Program-made: the position numbers and the translations under genes
Notes under the pieces: model-generated
The model's database searches: none
Told to the model about the DNA's origin: nothing
The model's input: the letters and a program-made list of their open reading frames with translations, nothing else
NCBI GenBank assembly: GCA_015501595.1
Contig: JADNRX010000130.1
Coordinates: 62,001 to 126,000 of the forward strand
Source: Hymenopellis radicata
Taxonomy: Eukaryota; Basidiomycota; Agaricomycetes; Agaricales; Physalacriaceae
Direction of reading: 5' to 3'
DNA: 64,000 bases
In this document: one piece after another, positions 12,177 to 22,949 of the stretch
How the letters are laid out: each line of letters starts with the position of its first letter
Position numbering within the stretch: position 1 is the stretch's first letter

Positions 12177-12737
12177 AATAGTACTATCGGTAAATAAAAA
12201 AACTCGTATAGAGCCTTGAACGTGAGGTCATGAAGCGTTACAGGTCGTGGCGGGAAAGTTGAATAGATGACAGATTTGTCGTTGTTGTGGCCAATCACGA
12301 TCGCGCCTTGTTCCACTTCGATCCTTGACTACCGACCGCGCTCTACTGTTCGCCCAAGTCTCTCGCGCAAACGGACAGGAAAGTATGAGGATGCACAACA
12401 AAAAATCCATTCTCATTTGGTTACGCTTGAGAGTATGTCGTGGTGGAGTTTTTAACTTACATCCGTGGACCTTAATATCTTTTTGGCCTCGGACCGCTTC
12501 GTCGTCATGGAAAGTTCGTGATTTCTGATGTCAAGTGCGTGTTATTGTCTGATAATAATAATATATGAAGTGTCCAATTATACAGAAGGAAGGAATGAAT
12601 TGAGTCTTGACACTCGGCCTCCGTCTTTTGAGGTGGACGCTTGGGGGAGCACTGCAGTGTTACGATGTCAATTTCGTACCGAATTCAAAGTATCAGAAGG
12701 CGTACCTGATGGTGAATTCCATTGCAAATCTATCCGG
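12177..12737. other. Intergenic region
   Basis: This is upstream sequence of the CSC1-like gene. It contains an AT-rich stretch (taataataatatatgaag near 12548) and otherwise nothing I can assign. Confidence 0.4.
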
Positions 12738-12956
12738 CTAGGGATCCTGTGTGGCCTCTGTAAGGACCCCATCCTTCAACACCCATCTAGCGGATGGCTT
12801 CGTCCATGGCGCAGATGACCGGTCAACAGGGGACGGTACTTCCCCTCGCGGCGGATTCCTCTTCTTTGGCCGCAGGGATACCGCGAAGGGTGTCTGAGAT
12901 GTTGACTTCCCCTCATCACCTTCTAGGACTTTGTCTTTGCTCGGTATGCAGCCCAT
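12738..12956 (-). CDS. Small MGC-start protein, possible N-myristoylated/palmitoylated peptide
   Basis: This is an uninterrupted 72-codon ORF starting MGCIPSKDK. The protein is hydrophilic, with basic and proline-rich stretches (RPKKRNPPRGEVPSP) and a final KDGVLTEATQDP, stop TAG at 12738. MGxxxS/K is the classic N-myristoylation context, and the adjacent Cys would allow palmitoylation, as in many small peripheral membrane proteins. I see no intron, homologue or domain. It could be a genuine small gene or a chance ORF. It sits alone between the CSC1-like gene and SLY1. Confidence 0.4.
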   Translation of the reverse strand: MGCIPSKDKVLEGDEGKSTSQTPFAVSLRPKKRNPPRGEVPSPVDRSSAPWTKPSARWVLKDGVLTEATQDP

Positions 12957-13667
12957 CGCGTCTACTTTTCGTCAGGTCAACCTGGGAAACGGTGTATACA
13001 GCAGGACTCACGTAGTGGATGTGGAGGGGGGTCAAAATGGCGAGTAACGCATCAATCGGCTCTGATTTATACTTCACGATCGGTTACTGAGCATCCCACC
13101 CTGTGTTGTGAGGCCAGCTGATGATCACGAACTTGGGAAGGTACAAGTTCACTTGACCAAGTTGACAAAAAATTCACATCGCGCTAGGGCGGGCGAGCCG
13201 TACATTTTACCGTTGTATCGTACCCGATGTAGCAGTGTCCCAGTTGATTGGTTCATCATGATTTAGATCATATCATTGGTTAGTCCTTCATCGTAACGAG
13301 GTTAGGACCTCAAAGTCCTGCTTCCCATCTAAATGCTTCCCTTGTAGGGTAAGCGTAGGATAGCGCTGTTTAACGCCAGCTATTTTTATCTATGTTGAAG
13401 GAGATTGATGGAGCGCGATCCGGCGGGACCCCGTCGATGTATGTTCTGATGCTTCGCGAACATTGGAAAATCGTCGAACCTTGTAGTACTTTGAGGACAA
13501 TAATACAAGCAAGTGGTACTTCGCACGAGAGGCAAGCCGGAGCGGTGATTTCCTTATTTGGAGGCCAGAATTCAGAAGGGGAGGCAGTGCCCCGAAAAGT
13601 AAACCTCCACGTGAACGACTTGACCTGGCACGTAACGAATTGTCTGTGAGCGGCGTCTATCTCGAAT
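12957..13667. other. Intergenic region of about 0.7 kb
   Basis: This is the probable promoter region of SLY1 on the plus strand and of the small MGC ORF on the minus strand. Around 13,250-13,275 there is a short palindromic stretch (gattTAGATCATATCA with nearby ATCATGATTTAGAT). No gene is supported. Confidence 0.4.
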
Positions 13668-16134
13668 ATGGCGAGCCCAGGACTAAAGCAGGTACGCATA
13701 TAACCCGAATATTCTGCAGATTATGGAGCGTATTTCCAGGCCACGTCGTCGACGCTACAGCAGGCGCAAACAGCTGCTCTGCTCGCCCTCCTCAACCTCA
13801 ATAACCCGTCCGAAACGACTCCAGATTCCGCGAAATCAGGCTCAGGATTCAAAACGCCGCCGCCTGCAGGCCCTCCGGTGTGGAAGATATTGGTGCTGGA
13901 CCAGCAAACAAAAGATGTTCTGGCCACTGTTCTTCGTGTTCAGGATCTACGCGATGTCGGAGTGACACTACACGTGTGCGTTGCCCTCGTTTACCGCCTC
14001 AAAACGTGCTAATGAGGCTGATAGACAACTGCACACAATGAGACCCCCACTTCCAGATGTACCCGCAGTCTACTTTGTCTCCCCAACCCTTGCCAACGTC
14101 CGCCGAATTGCAGAGGATCTCGAAAAGTCTTTATATGAATCCTTCCATCTCAACTTTGTCGAGCCTCTTCCCCGGTCCCTTTTGGAGGAATTGGCGGCGT
14201 CTGTCGCGCGAGACGGGAGCGGAGAGTTGGTGGAACAGGTACGGGTTTGTTATATTCTTTGAAAGCTGTTTCTAACGTTTCTAGGTCATGGACCAATATC
14301 TTTCATTCATTGCCCCCTCACCGTCCCTCTTTTCCCTGTTACCGCCTCCACCAATAGCTTCTACCTCCGCCAATCCTCCAACTCCCACCATCCCTCAGTC
14401 GACATACGCTATCCTCAATTCGCCCTCATCTACAGAACAACAGATAGAGGCGGAAATTGAGCGCGTCGCAAGTGGTTTGTTCAGTGCTATTGCTACCTTG
14501 GGTGAGTGGTTAGTGCTAACATTCTCTTCATATTTTGTTGACTTCGTTCAGGACATGTTCCGTTCATTCGATCTCCACGAGGAAATGCTGCGGAGATGGT
14601 AGCCAAGAAGCTGGAGGGCAAGATTCGTGATGCCATTATCACAGCGTCGCGGTCCCATGGATCATCTACGAATTTGTTTGCTCAAGATACCACAGGATTA
14701 TCCAACCTCCAACGGCCGCGTAAGTCATATCCATCAACGTGTCTTTTACCTTCTTAAATACCTGCTGCCAGTGCTCCTCATCTTGGACCGAAACGTTGAC
14801 ATGGTTTCGATGGTCTCTCACGGATGGACGTACCAAGCGCTGGTTTCTGACTGTCTTGAGATAAAATTGAATCGTGTCGTTGTGGAGCAGCCTCAAAAAC
14901 GTTCTTATGATCTCGACGCGAAAGATTTCTTCTGGGCTCGAAATGCTGCCAATCCTTTCCCTCAAGTGGCCGACGAGATCGATCAAGAACTGCATAGATA
15001 TAAGCAGGACGCGGCTGAAATAACGCGCAGTACCGGTGTCAGCGATGTCAATGACATAACTCAACTGTACGCTTTCGTGATACTTTTTGAGGAAACCAGC
15101 TGACCTAGCATTTTCAGAGATCTTTCGACGAATGCCGCACATCTCAAGACTGCCATTACCCAGCTTCCGGAACTGACGGCCAGAAAAGCGACGCTTGATA
15201 CACATATGAACATCGCTACGGCACTTCTCGAGGAGATCAAGAAGCGCGGGATGGATGAACTCTTCAGCACGGAAGAAGCTATCAACAAACAGGTTTGTAT
15301 ATCGTACTCAAAGCATCACGTCTTGACTAACATGGCCGCCAGACCGTAGCGAGCTTACTAGAAATGATGCGAGCGCCACGAGCAGACGGACACTTCACTG
15401 CTCTCGACAAACTGCGGCTGGTTATCGTATTCTATCTCTCGTCGCCGGATAACGCGCTTTCGAAAGACGATATCAGCGAGCTAGAGAAGGAACTCAAATC
15501 TGCCGGTGCCGATGTATCCGCTTTCGACTATGTTCGACGGACGAGAGAGATATCTCGTATGACTCTATCGGCTAGTATGGGTAGCTCAACGCCAACGGGT
15601 GGAGGTGCTGGACAAGGCGGACAATTGTTCGGCGGCTTCACCAGTGTCTTTGGTAATAGGGTTAGTTTTTCGTCCCGGTTTATCGATTCCAACCGGTAAT
15701 GTCTTTTAAAGTTGACCGACAGACTGCAGGCCGGCGGTTTGGAGAACTTGATCTCAGGCGTCAAGAACTTCTTACCATCGAACAAACTGCTACCTGTTAC
15801 GCGTCTGACAGAAGCGCTAATGGACTCGTCGGCCGCATCCAACCAATCTCTACAAGAGACCGATGACTACATCTTCCTCGATCCTCGTGCACCCAAGCAC
15901 GCCAATGCAGGAATGGCTGGCGCTGGAGGAAGCGGTGTCACTCGAGGCAAGCGCATGGCCTTCGCCGAAAGCATAGTATTCGTTGTCGGCGGTGCGGGCT
16001 ATGTGGAGTATGGTAACTTGGAAGAATGGGCGGCAAAGACGGGGAAACGTGTCAGTTATGGGGGAACAGAGATTCTGGATCCTGGAGGGTTTGTCGACAT
16101 CTTACAAGAGCTGGGGAAATCGGGGAGCATCTAA
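13668..16134 (+). CDS. SLY1: SLY1, Sec1/Munc18-family SNARE regulator for ER-Golgi traffic
   Basis: Nine exons, all joined in phase: 13668-13691, 13740-13975, 14025-14238, 14285-14501, 14552-14719, 14772-15066, 15118-15292, 15343-15660 and 15712-16134. Landmarks in order are [128 protein letters not shown] and, near the end, [18 protein letters not shown] (the typical SM-protein end). SLY1 binds the syntaxin Sed5/Stx5 N-terminus and templates SNARE assembly for ER-to-Golgi vesicle fusion. The unusually short first exon (24 nt) encodes MASPGLKQ. The reading frame is complete and no disruption is seen. Confidence 0.95.
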
Positions 16135-16267
16135 TTTACTCTAGGAATCGCCTATGTACTTTCAAGTCGATGGTGAAACTCATTATGTTTATTCTCGGGG
16201 AGGTGATGATGATACATTGTTTCAGACATGATACAGTAGATGAGGAATAATAAAGGAGAGATCAGAG

Positions 16268-17561
16268 TTATTTCCTCTTATTGCCAGAGGCCATGATTTG
16301 CACGAGGCGGATGCTAAACCAAGTCAGACAGTGTACCAATCCTCACATGAGAGAACGCTCACAAAATGTTAATCATGTCCAACTGCAAACCAATAGCTTC
16401 CGAAAGTGGATCTGGCACCATCCTGCCTTCCTGGGCCATGCGAGCGTGAAGGAGGATCTTCTGAGTGCTGAAAAAACTAGTCAATGACCGATCTCTTTAG
16501 TGTCTGCCAAAACTTACTCGTAGAGCACGAAGATACTGAAAATGCCGAGACCACCATAAAGACTAATTGCCTCAGTGACTGCGAGAGATCTTAAACCCAA
16601 AGGGAGAATCATCGGTGCAAGACTGGAAGCGGCAACGACAGTGAGGCCACAGAGCAGAGGGCCTCCCATCCAAAGGTATTGGTCACTTCTAGATAGCGGG
16701 TTAGACACCATGTGCAAAGATACTAACCGCTACATACTTGGCCGTTGCGCCTACCCACGAGAGGGAGCCGACGATCGCGCAGGTGTACAAAGCGGCACGG
16801 GCGAGGATAGCAGGTGCGTAGAAATACATCGGGCTAAGCAGAGCAGCCTGGCATCCATTGAATGCCTGAGATGATGTTAGCAAGACGATAACGAGCAAAA
16901 CTGAGTGCACCGACCAGCCAGAACAAATGCTTCTGTACACCGTTTTCGGGGCTTGTGCGGAAAGTACCTATCATGGTGCCAATACTACCAGCCAAACCGA
17001 CTCCCAAAACGACCCCTTCAAAGATTGTCAGACCTCGATAACGTTCGGAGACGTGTATGTTACATACATGGGTTAGCGGTCATGAGCCTGAAGGTGAACC
17101 CCGACATGAAGAGACCACGAGCAGCCAACGCGGTGAGGACCAGACCTCCACCCGTGTATTTGAAGGCATCATGGAGAAGAGATTGCTCTGCAGCAGAAAG
17201 GCCCTCGCGGGTCTCCCTGTTCAAGAACCCGTCTATGAGGAATACAGAGCCTGCCACGCCGCCCTAATATAATTTCGTGAGTACAGTGCAACTTGAACCC
17301 GCAAACCATACGCACTGCGATGAGCGCCGTTCGCTGCCAGGAAACGGCCTGCGCCTGCTTGATGATAGGCGACCCATTACTGGTAAAGTTCCGCGCCGCT
17401 CCAGCCAGTCCGCCGCGAGAAAAGAGTGTAGAGCGCTCCTTGAGTGCCTTCAAGACGCCATTGGCACGGAAGCTGCTGAACTGACGCGAAGCCTGCGCTG
17501 GGGATTGTCGCGCAAAGTTGGTGAAGAGAGGACGGGTCGAGCTGATACCAACCCGGAGCAT
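16268..17561 (-). CDS. Mitochondrial TMBIM5/GHITM-like Bax-inhibitor-1 family membrane protein
   Basis: The ATG at 17561 opens an Arg/Ser-rich, acid-poor N-terminus (MLRVGISSTRPLFTNFARQ, ASRQFSSFRANGVLK) that fits a mitochondrial presequence. After an intron (GTGCGT...TATTAG) comes a series of membrane helices: GGGLVLTALAARGLFMSGF, FEGVVLGVGLAGSIGTMIG, ALYTCAIVGSLSWVGATAK, LCGLTVVAASSLAPMIL and SLYGGLGIFSIFVLYDTQKI. The last exons give LHARMAQEGRMVPDPLSEAI and LDMINIFIRLVQIMASGNKRK, stop at 16268. YDTQKI...DP...NIFIRLVQI is diagnostic of the BI-1/GHITM group. In animals this inner-membrane protein shapes cristae and exchanges Ca2+/H+; the fungal role is less clear. It is convergent with SLY1, 134 bp away. 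Confidence 0.85.
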
Positions 17562-17867
17562 GGTGGTGGTAAGAAATCAAGTGTGCTTCTGCGTCGTCGA
17601 TCGATGGTTGACTTATAAAGTGAAGAGAAGGAATGATGACGAAGTTTCGACTGCCGTGCGATGCGGGCATTGCCGGAAAGACGTCAGTCTCGGCAAGACG
17701 CATCCAATTTACGAACCGCCTTACGCGCTGTTGACAACAGAAGAGTATCGTACATTCTAGTAAGTATTCGAACTTAGGTGAGAAATGAACTCTGGGAATT
17801 CTCGAATCGAGGAATCATGTCTCTTTACGAGCGATAATACAAAAAACAGTATCAAATTTACAACAAA
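17562..17867. other. Intergenic region
   Basis: These 306 bases are the promoter of the GHITM-like gene (minus strand), followed by the 3' end of the WD40 gene. No feature beyond A-rich sequence near 17838-17870 is seen. Confidence 0.4.
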
Positions 17868-19938
17868 CTACTTCTTGGCCGTCCCATTAACAATGGCCTT
17901 CAAGCGCTTTACATCAAACACAACTACATTATGGTCCTCCAGCGCTATGGCCATAAATTCCTTCCCATCGTCCCACGTTCGCCAGTCTATATCAAAGATG
18001 CCCGGACGCTCTCCGGCGCAAGTATAAGTCCATGTCTTCTTCTCGTCCTGCCCATGCAAGTCAGCGAATACGAAAAATAAGCTCGATTAAACCTCACCTC
18101 AATATTATACACGCGAAGGTCCCCGTTTGCACCTGCCGAGGCGAACCATTCTCCGTCTTGAGAAGCAGAAACGGCATAGACTGGCCGAGTAAACTCCCGG
18201 ATAATTCTCAAACACTGTCCAGTGTTCGAATCCCATAATCTCGTTGTCGCATCGAACGATCCGCTGCATATATGCGTGAGTATCTGCCTCAAAGATAAAG
18301 TGAGTCGACTAACGTGGCTATGATCGAACTCTTCTTGCTTTCGCACCATGCGAGAGCAGTAACGGCATGTTCGTGAGCAGAAAGCACAACTACCCGACTC
18401 CTGTTCGTTGAAAGACCGGGTATCGTATCGTCAGTCGGAGCTGACAGATTAGTGATATCCCAAACTCGAGACGTCTTGTCGTCTGAGCACGACGCGAGTC
18501 GCGTTCCAGCAGCGTTGAGTCGAATTTGGTTGATTTCATTAGCATGTCCACTACAAAATGCTATGAGTGGAAGAATACGCACATAAGGCTTGACTTACGA
18601 CAGAGTTTTAATAGGTGCGTTGGTTTCTATGTCTTGAATGTAGATCAACGAATCGGCACCAGCGCTAGCAAAGGTCGTGTTGTTTAGCCAGATGATGTCA
18701 AGTACACAGTCTGCGTACAAAGTGAGTGTACCGAACCAGACGAGGGAGAGGGGCGCGCCAACCTTTATGACTCTTGAAGCGTCGTTTCAAAACTTTCTTC
18801 GCGACGTCGTACATGCATGTCGTACCATCCAAACTAGCCGACAAGAGATACTTGCCATTCGGGGAGAAACGAGTGGTGAAAATAGGACCCTAGTTCGATG
18901 GTCAGGACAGAATGTGGCGGGCGACAGTAAAGAACACACCTCGTGATTTTTATACAACGTGTGTATCCTGCCATCCAGTGTGACTAATCTGAGTGTCGCA
19001 TCGTAGCAAGCAACTGCCACTAGAGTTCCTTCCGAATTCCAATGCAGAGACGTTATATCGACGCCGTTTTGCGCAGGACCGAACCATGCGGTCGCCGGGG
19101 CTACTGAGAATTGCGGGGTGTCGATGGGATATGGCAATGTCCATAGCTTCAATTCAGCGTTCTTCGAACTATACATGAACACTTTAGTTGGACAGGAAGA
19201 GTGCCCAGTCGAAGTAGCGCACCCCGTAGCCATCATTTGAGAATTCACGGGATTGAAGAGACATACAAAAACCTATCTGGGAGTCAATACAAGGCAAATT
19301 CCCGCATATATGGCGCACGCGCCTCAGATGTATGACTACTCAAAATTCGGGAAGCATAGTTTAGCTTCACCATTGTGTCTATATCCGCCGGATTTATGAA
19401 CTGTTCTGCAGGTTCCTGCGCTGGAGTAGGCGCGGAATCAACGACCATGTCAGACGCCGATGTTGGTCGTGCTTCCTCAGCGAGTGCGCTAGCCCTGGGT
19501 CTAGTGTCTACCCTTGGGAGGACTGTAGGTTGTGGGATTGGCTTCGTGATGGATATTGCGTGCGGTGCATTCAACGACGGCTCTTCTGGCGGAGGATTGG
19601 AGGAGCAGACGTGTGGCTCAAGCAGTGAAAATGGTGCACGACACTGCGCTACAGTTTCTCCTCCACGGTAATGGGATTCGACTTCGGAGTAGAGCAGCGA
19701 CTTGGAGAGGAGCTCGGCAAGTTCACCGCGTGGTATGTGTTTCTTGAACTTTGGTGATCTCTCGAGGTGGCCTTCCTGGCAAATGGTAAACGCAGAGTGC
19801 GTGAATCCTGCTGCTGTCAATCGCTGTTCCGTGAAATCTTAATACAAAAGACTCACCACAGTCCAGGAGATAAGAGTAAATTAAAAGGTTAATTTCCTCA
19901 GAGTTGATGGTGATCGTCGACAGTGGAGTCGCGGTCAT
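17868..19938 (-). CDS. LisH-WD40 protein of the TBL1/SIF2 family (SET3/NCoR-type corepressor subunit)
   Basis: Exon 1 encodes TINSEEINLLIYSYLLDC and joins across an intron to GFTHSAFTICQEGHLERSP and FKKHIPRGELAELLSKSLLY: the LisH plus F-box-like N-terminus of TBL1/SIF2. A Pro/Ala/Ser linker (about 19,600-19,380) follows. The seven- or eight-bladed WD40 propeller starts near 19,200: VDITSLHWNSEGTLVAVACYD, FSPNGKYLLSASLDGT, IIWLNNTTFASAGADS, GHANEINQIRLNAAGTRLASC, VTALAWCESKKSSIIAT, GSFDATTRLWDSNTG and FASAGANGDLRVYNI. It ends VNGTAKK at 17868. The human and yeast relatives form part of histone-deacetylase corepressor complexes, so a nuclear role in transcriptional repression is expected. Splice phases that I checked are consistent; the gene looks intact. 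Confidence 0.88.
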
Positions 19939-20478
19939 CGAGAATCCGGAGATGGGGTGAAGACTCTAAGAGCAAGTGCGATCGAAGCGAACACGTGTCA
20001 TGAGACCTGGATCTTATCTTATCTGCCGGCCTTGTTGATTTTGACGCGTTACCTCGTCTGCCGTTCTACCTCGTTCTACTTATTGTTGCTTGACTGGTAA
20101 TGGTCTGCCTCCCCGCCTCACGACATTGTAGCATCATTTGCCGACATACTGACTTCTTTGTAGGACCAAAATCGTGGAGAGTTCCGTATTACTGTGTCAA
20201 CCAAGCCCCTACACATGAAGACGCTTCACCTCCCATTGATACGTCTCATATCTGTGGTACAGGCACGTTTGCCTCGAACCTATTTGTTTGAGAGATCTGA
20301 CTGAGTACAATAATGTCAGCAAGGATTCCTTTTTGCTATGGTCATATAGGTGGCAAATTTAGCGGGTACTCACAGGCGTGCCATCGTCCACCACGCAATA
20401 CACGCAATGGATTCCTTCCGGTACAGTACAAAGGTACAAAAATGCTAATGTTACAGTGGGCAACCATATATCAAGTCA
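19939..20478. other. Intergenic region
   Basis: About 540 bases separate the 5' end of the TBL1/SIF2 gene from the 3' end of the next minus-strand WD40 gene. Repeated ATCTTATCT (20,012-20,022) provides one GATAA pair on the minus strand. No ORF or RNA gene is supported. Confidence 0.4.
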
Positions 20479-22808
20479 TCAATAGTCTTCATCGAAATAT
20501 TCGTCGGGGGGATAGGCGCCGACCATTTGGGAAGTGACTTCTCGTCTCCTCTGCAACTCGGACAGCCGTCTTGATCGACGAGGAGATCCTTCTTCTGCGG
20601 CCTCTTCAGCTTGCTTCAACACCCAATCCTCGAGAGAGCCGCCCATTTTCTGCAAGCCCTTCCACTCATGCCTCGCTAATATGCTTCCTCCCCTACTGTT
20701 ACTAGCCCACGCAGCGCTCATCATAACAGGCTCTTGCGAGTGCCAACTAACGTCACGGACACAGACATTTCTCTTTCCTAAAGGAGTGGGATCCTCTGGG
20801 GCAGAAGGATCGTGCCCTAAAGGGAGCGTTTGCGTCCGGTCCAATATTTGAACCAGAGTACCATCCAGCGACCAAATCTAAAGGTTCGTGAGAAATAGAG
20901 AGCAACCAACCTTGTGGGAAGACATACATGAATCTTGCCATTTGCAGAGCCGGAATAGATATATTGACTACCTGTTGTCTCTGCTGGGCTGAATTTGCAT
21001 CGAATCAACGTCCTGAGTACGGAGTGTCCACGATAGGTCATAACACTACAATCCATAGGAGTCTTCTCGTGTCGAGGCTTGCCATATGGAGGGTACCTGG
21101 CATATCTTGTAAAGAAGCACTCATTTCTACGTGAGAGCAGTGACGCACCGATAGTCAAAGCCTGGTATCCCGTAGCTCTTGTTAGCAATCTTGCTGTGGT
21201 CCGCAGGACTTCGCAGTTTGCGTAAATCCCAAAGGCGAACAGACTGATCTTTTCCATTGGATATAACATAGCGTCCGTCACCTTTGGCAGACACATACGT
21301 TATCCCCTCCGTGTGGCCGATGAGAACACCAGACGGTTTGGGCGACGCTCCCAATGATCGCCGGTCCCTATGAGAGGAATTAAAGAGTGCACACAACAGT
21401 CTATGGTACATACCAAACTTTCAGGAAACTGTCATCTGATGCACTGACCAATACGTTTCCAGAGGCAGTATCTGCCCAACAGCAACTGTTGACATCGGAG
21501 TCGTGAGCGTGTATGTTCACGGTTTCCCGGCTGCCAAGCAGATCATAGACTGTGTGTAGTTAAGAGGAGCAGTATACAAACACGGAAATGGTACACATAC
21601 CAGAAATGTTTCCGTTACCCCCTGCAATGATTTCATTGCCATCCGCAGAGAATGTGCAACTGTAAAGACCGTGATGGCCACTAAAGGTAATGGGATACTG
21701 AACCGGATTCTCATCGACTACGCTAGTCATGTAAACAGTGGGTGTCTGATAAGGTGTGAACAAATGCCTCAAGTCAGCTAGAGGGACCTACAATTGACGA
21801 GTATATCAACCTAGTCCGGGCACATTGAGTGACAAATGCATTTGTCCGCATAAAATGAAGAGCACCTTTGGTTATCAGGAGAAAGATTCGCGTCTGTTAT
21901 CGTCCAGCGGCCAGGACGACCTTGTATTCCGCGCTTCACACTCATCGTGGTGTTCATGTGAGGGTCGTGCATGGCTTCCGCGCGACCAGCTTGGTCTGCA
22001 GCCTTATATGTGTCGTATATATACAGGCGGAAGTCTTGAAATTGTGTTAGGACAACTGGGGATGTTCTCAGCAGCATTTACCTTGTGAGCATGTGTAGTA
22101 AAATGAAGAATCTGGAGACCAAAAGTTTATATTGAACGCAACAATATTGGAAGAGATCAAGTACCAGCAGAGTACTGAGCAGTGTATATGTTGGCACAGT
22201 ACGAGGCCACAGCAGTTCCATTTGAATTCGGCACGAGGTGCTGAAAGAGTTGAGGCGATGACTATTGCAAACACGTTTACTCACATTCGCCATGTCTTCT
22301 CTCGTCAATCGCGGCCGATGGTGTCTCCCTTCAAGACGTCGCTGAATAGTTTGAGCAATACTCCGGTTCGGGATGTCCCCGCGCTCTCCGCTCTTGTAGC
22401 CGATCCGTCCAAACGCACCCGAGAATAATAGGTCGACACCAGCCGCCTGCGGTTCTTTCGGCTGGGGAAACCAGCCTTCCGGTGGAGGCTTCTCATGTCG
22501 ATTTGACGCCCACATGTAATAGCCGTCGTCTCGTCGTCCTGGTCCTCATCCTCCTCCGCTAACTCACGCTGCTGGAGTATATTGAGAATATTAGAGCTGC
22601 TCAAGCCAGCGGGAATAAACCCAGAGCGCTGCAGCTGGAAGAGTCCTGGTCAAAGCACAGTCAGACTGATGGGAAGAAACACTAGTAGGAGTAGGATCAG
22701 CTCACTGTTGAGGATCGCGACAGTCGTGGGCGAAGCGAGCGGTGATTCAAAGCCAGATGCCGATTCCCCGGCGTCGACGTCGTCGTTGCGCTCGTTGTCA
22801 CTGTCCAT
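20479..22808 (-). CDS. DCAF11/LEC14B-type WD40 protein (putative CRL4 substrate receptor)
   Basis: The start is MDSDNERNDDVDAGES at 22808. Coding continues through SSNILNILQQ, DGYYMWASNRHEKPPPEGWF and LLFSGAFGRIGYKSG, then RLTREDMANHLVPNSNGTAV. The WD repeats follow: SFYYTCSQDFRLYIYDTYKA, HHGLYSCTFSADGNEIIAGGN, DSDVNSCCWADTASGNVLVS, IGHTEGITYVSAKGDGRYVIS, CKFSPAETTGSQYIYSGSANG and NVCVRDVSWHSQEPVMMSAAW. The acidic end is YPPDEYFDEDY, stop at 20479. The order and motifs match DCAF11/LEC14B, adaptors of CUL4-DDB1 ubiquitin ligases. Between ILQQ and DGYYMWASN the frame changes. A GTGAGT donor sits exactly there, so either a very short intron (29 nt, 22,567-22,539, or 38 nt, to 22,530) or a 1-nt frameshift is present. 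The other junctions are in phase. Confidence 0.82.
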
Positions 22809-22949
22809 GGTGGACGTTGCGGAGGATTCGTGGGGAGCGATAACATTTGTAAGATAGTTCGGCCATGCACCGGTCATTCGCGGCTCATCGACGGAGTGAT
22901 CGAACAAGCCGGCGGCAATCACCACTTTGCTTTGCACGAAACGGTGAAG

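Noticed and set aside
11674..12219. A 181-codon plus-strand ORF opposite the Ser/Thr-rich exon
   Set aside because: It is a shadow of the minus-strand CSC1-like exon, which has in-phase splice junctions and family motifs; the plus frame has a Val/Asp composition typical of antisense.
18215..18240. GTGTTCGAATCCCAT, resembling a tRNA T-arm
   Set aside because: It is the antisense of WDSNTGQCL in a WD40 repeat, and no acceptor stem, D-arm or anticodon arm surrounds it.
22230..22246. GAATTCGGCACGAG, identical to a well-known cDNA-library EcoRI adaptor, suggesting vector contamination
   Set aside because: On the minus strand it reads in frame as part of LVPNSNGTAVAS, a conserved block of the DCAF11-like protein, so it is genuine coding sequence.
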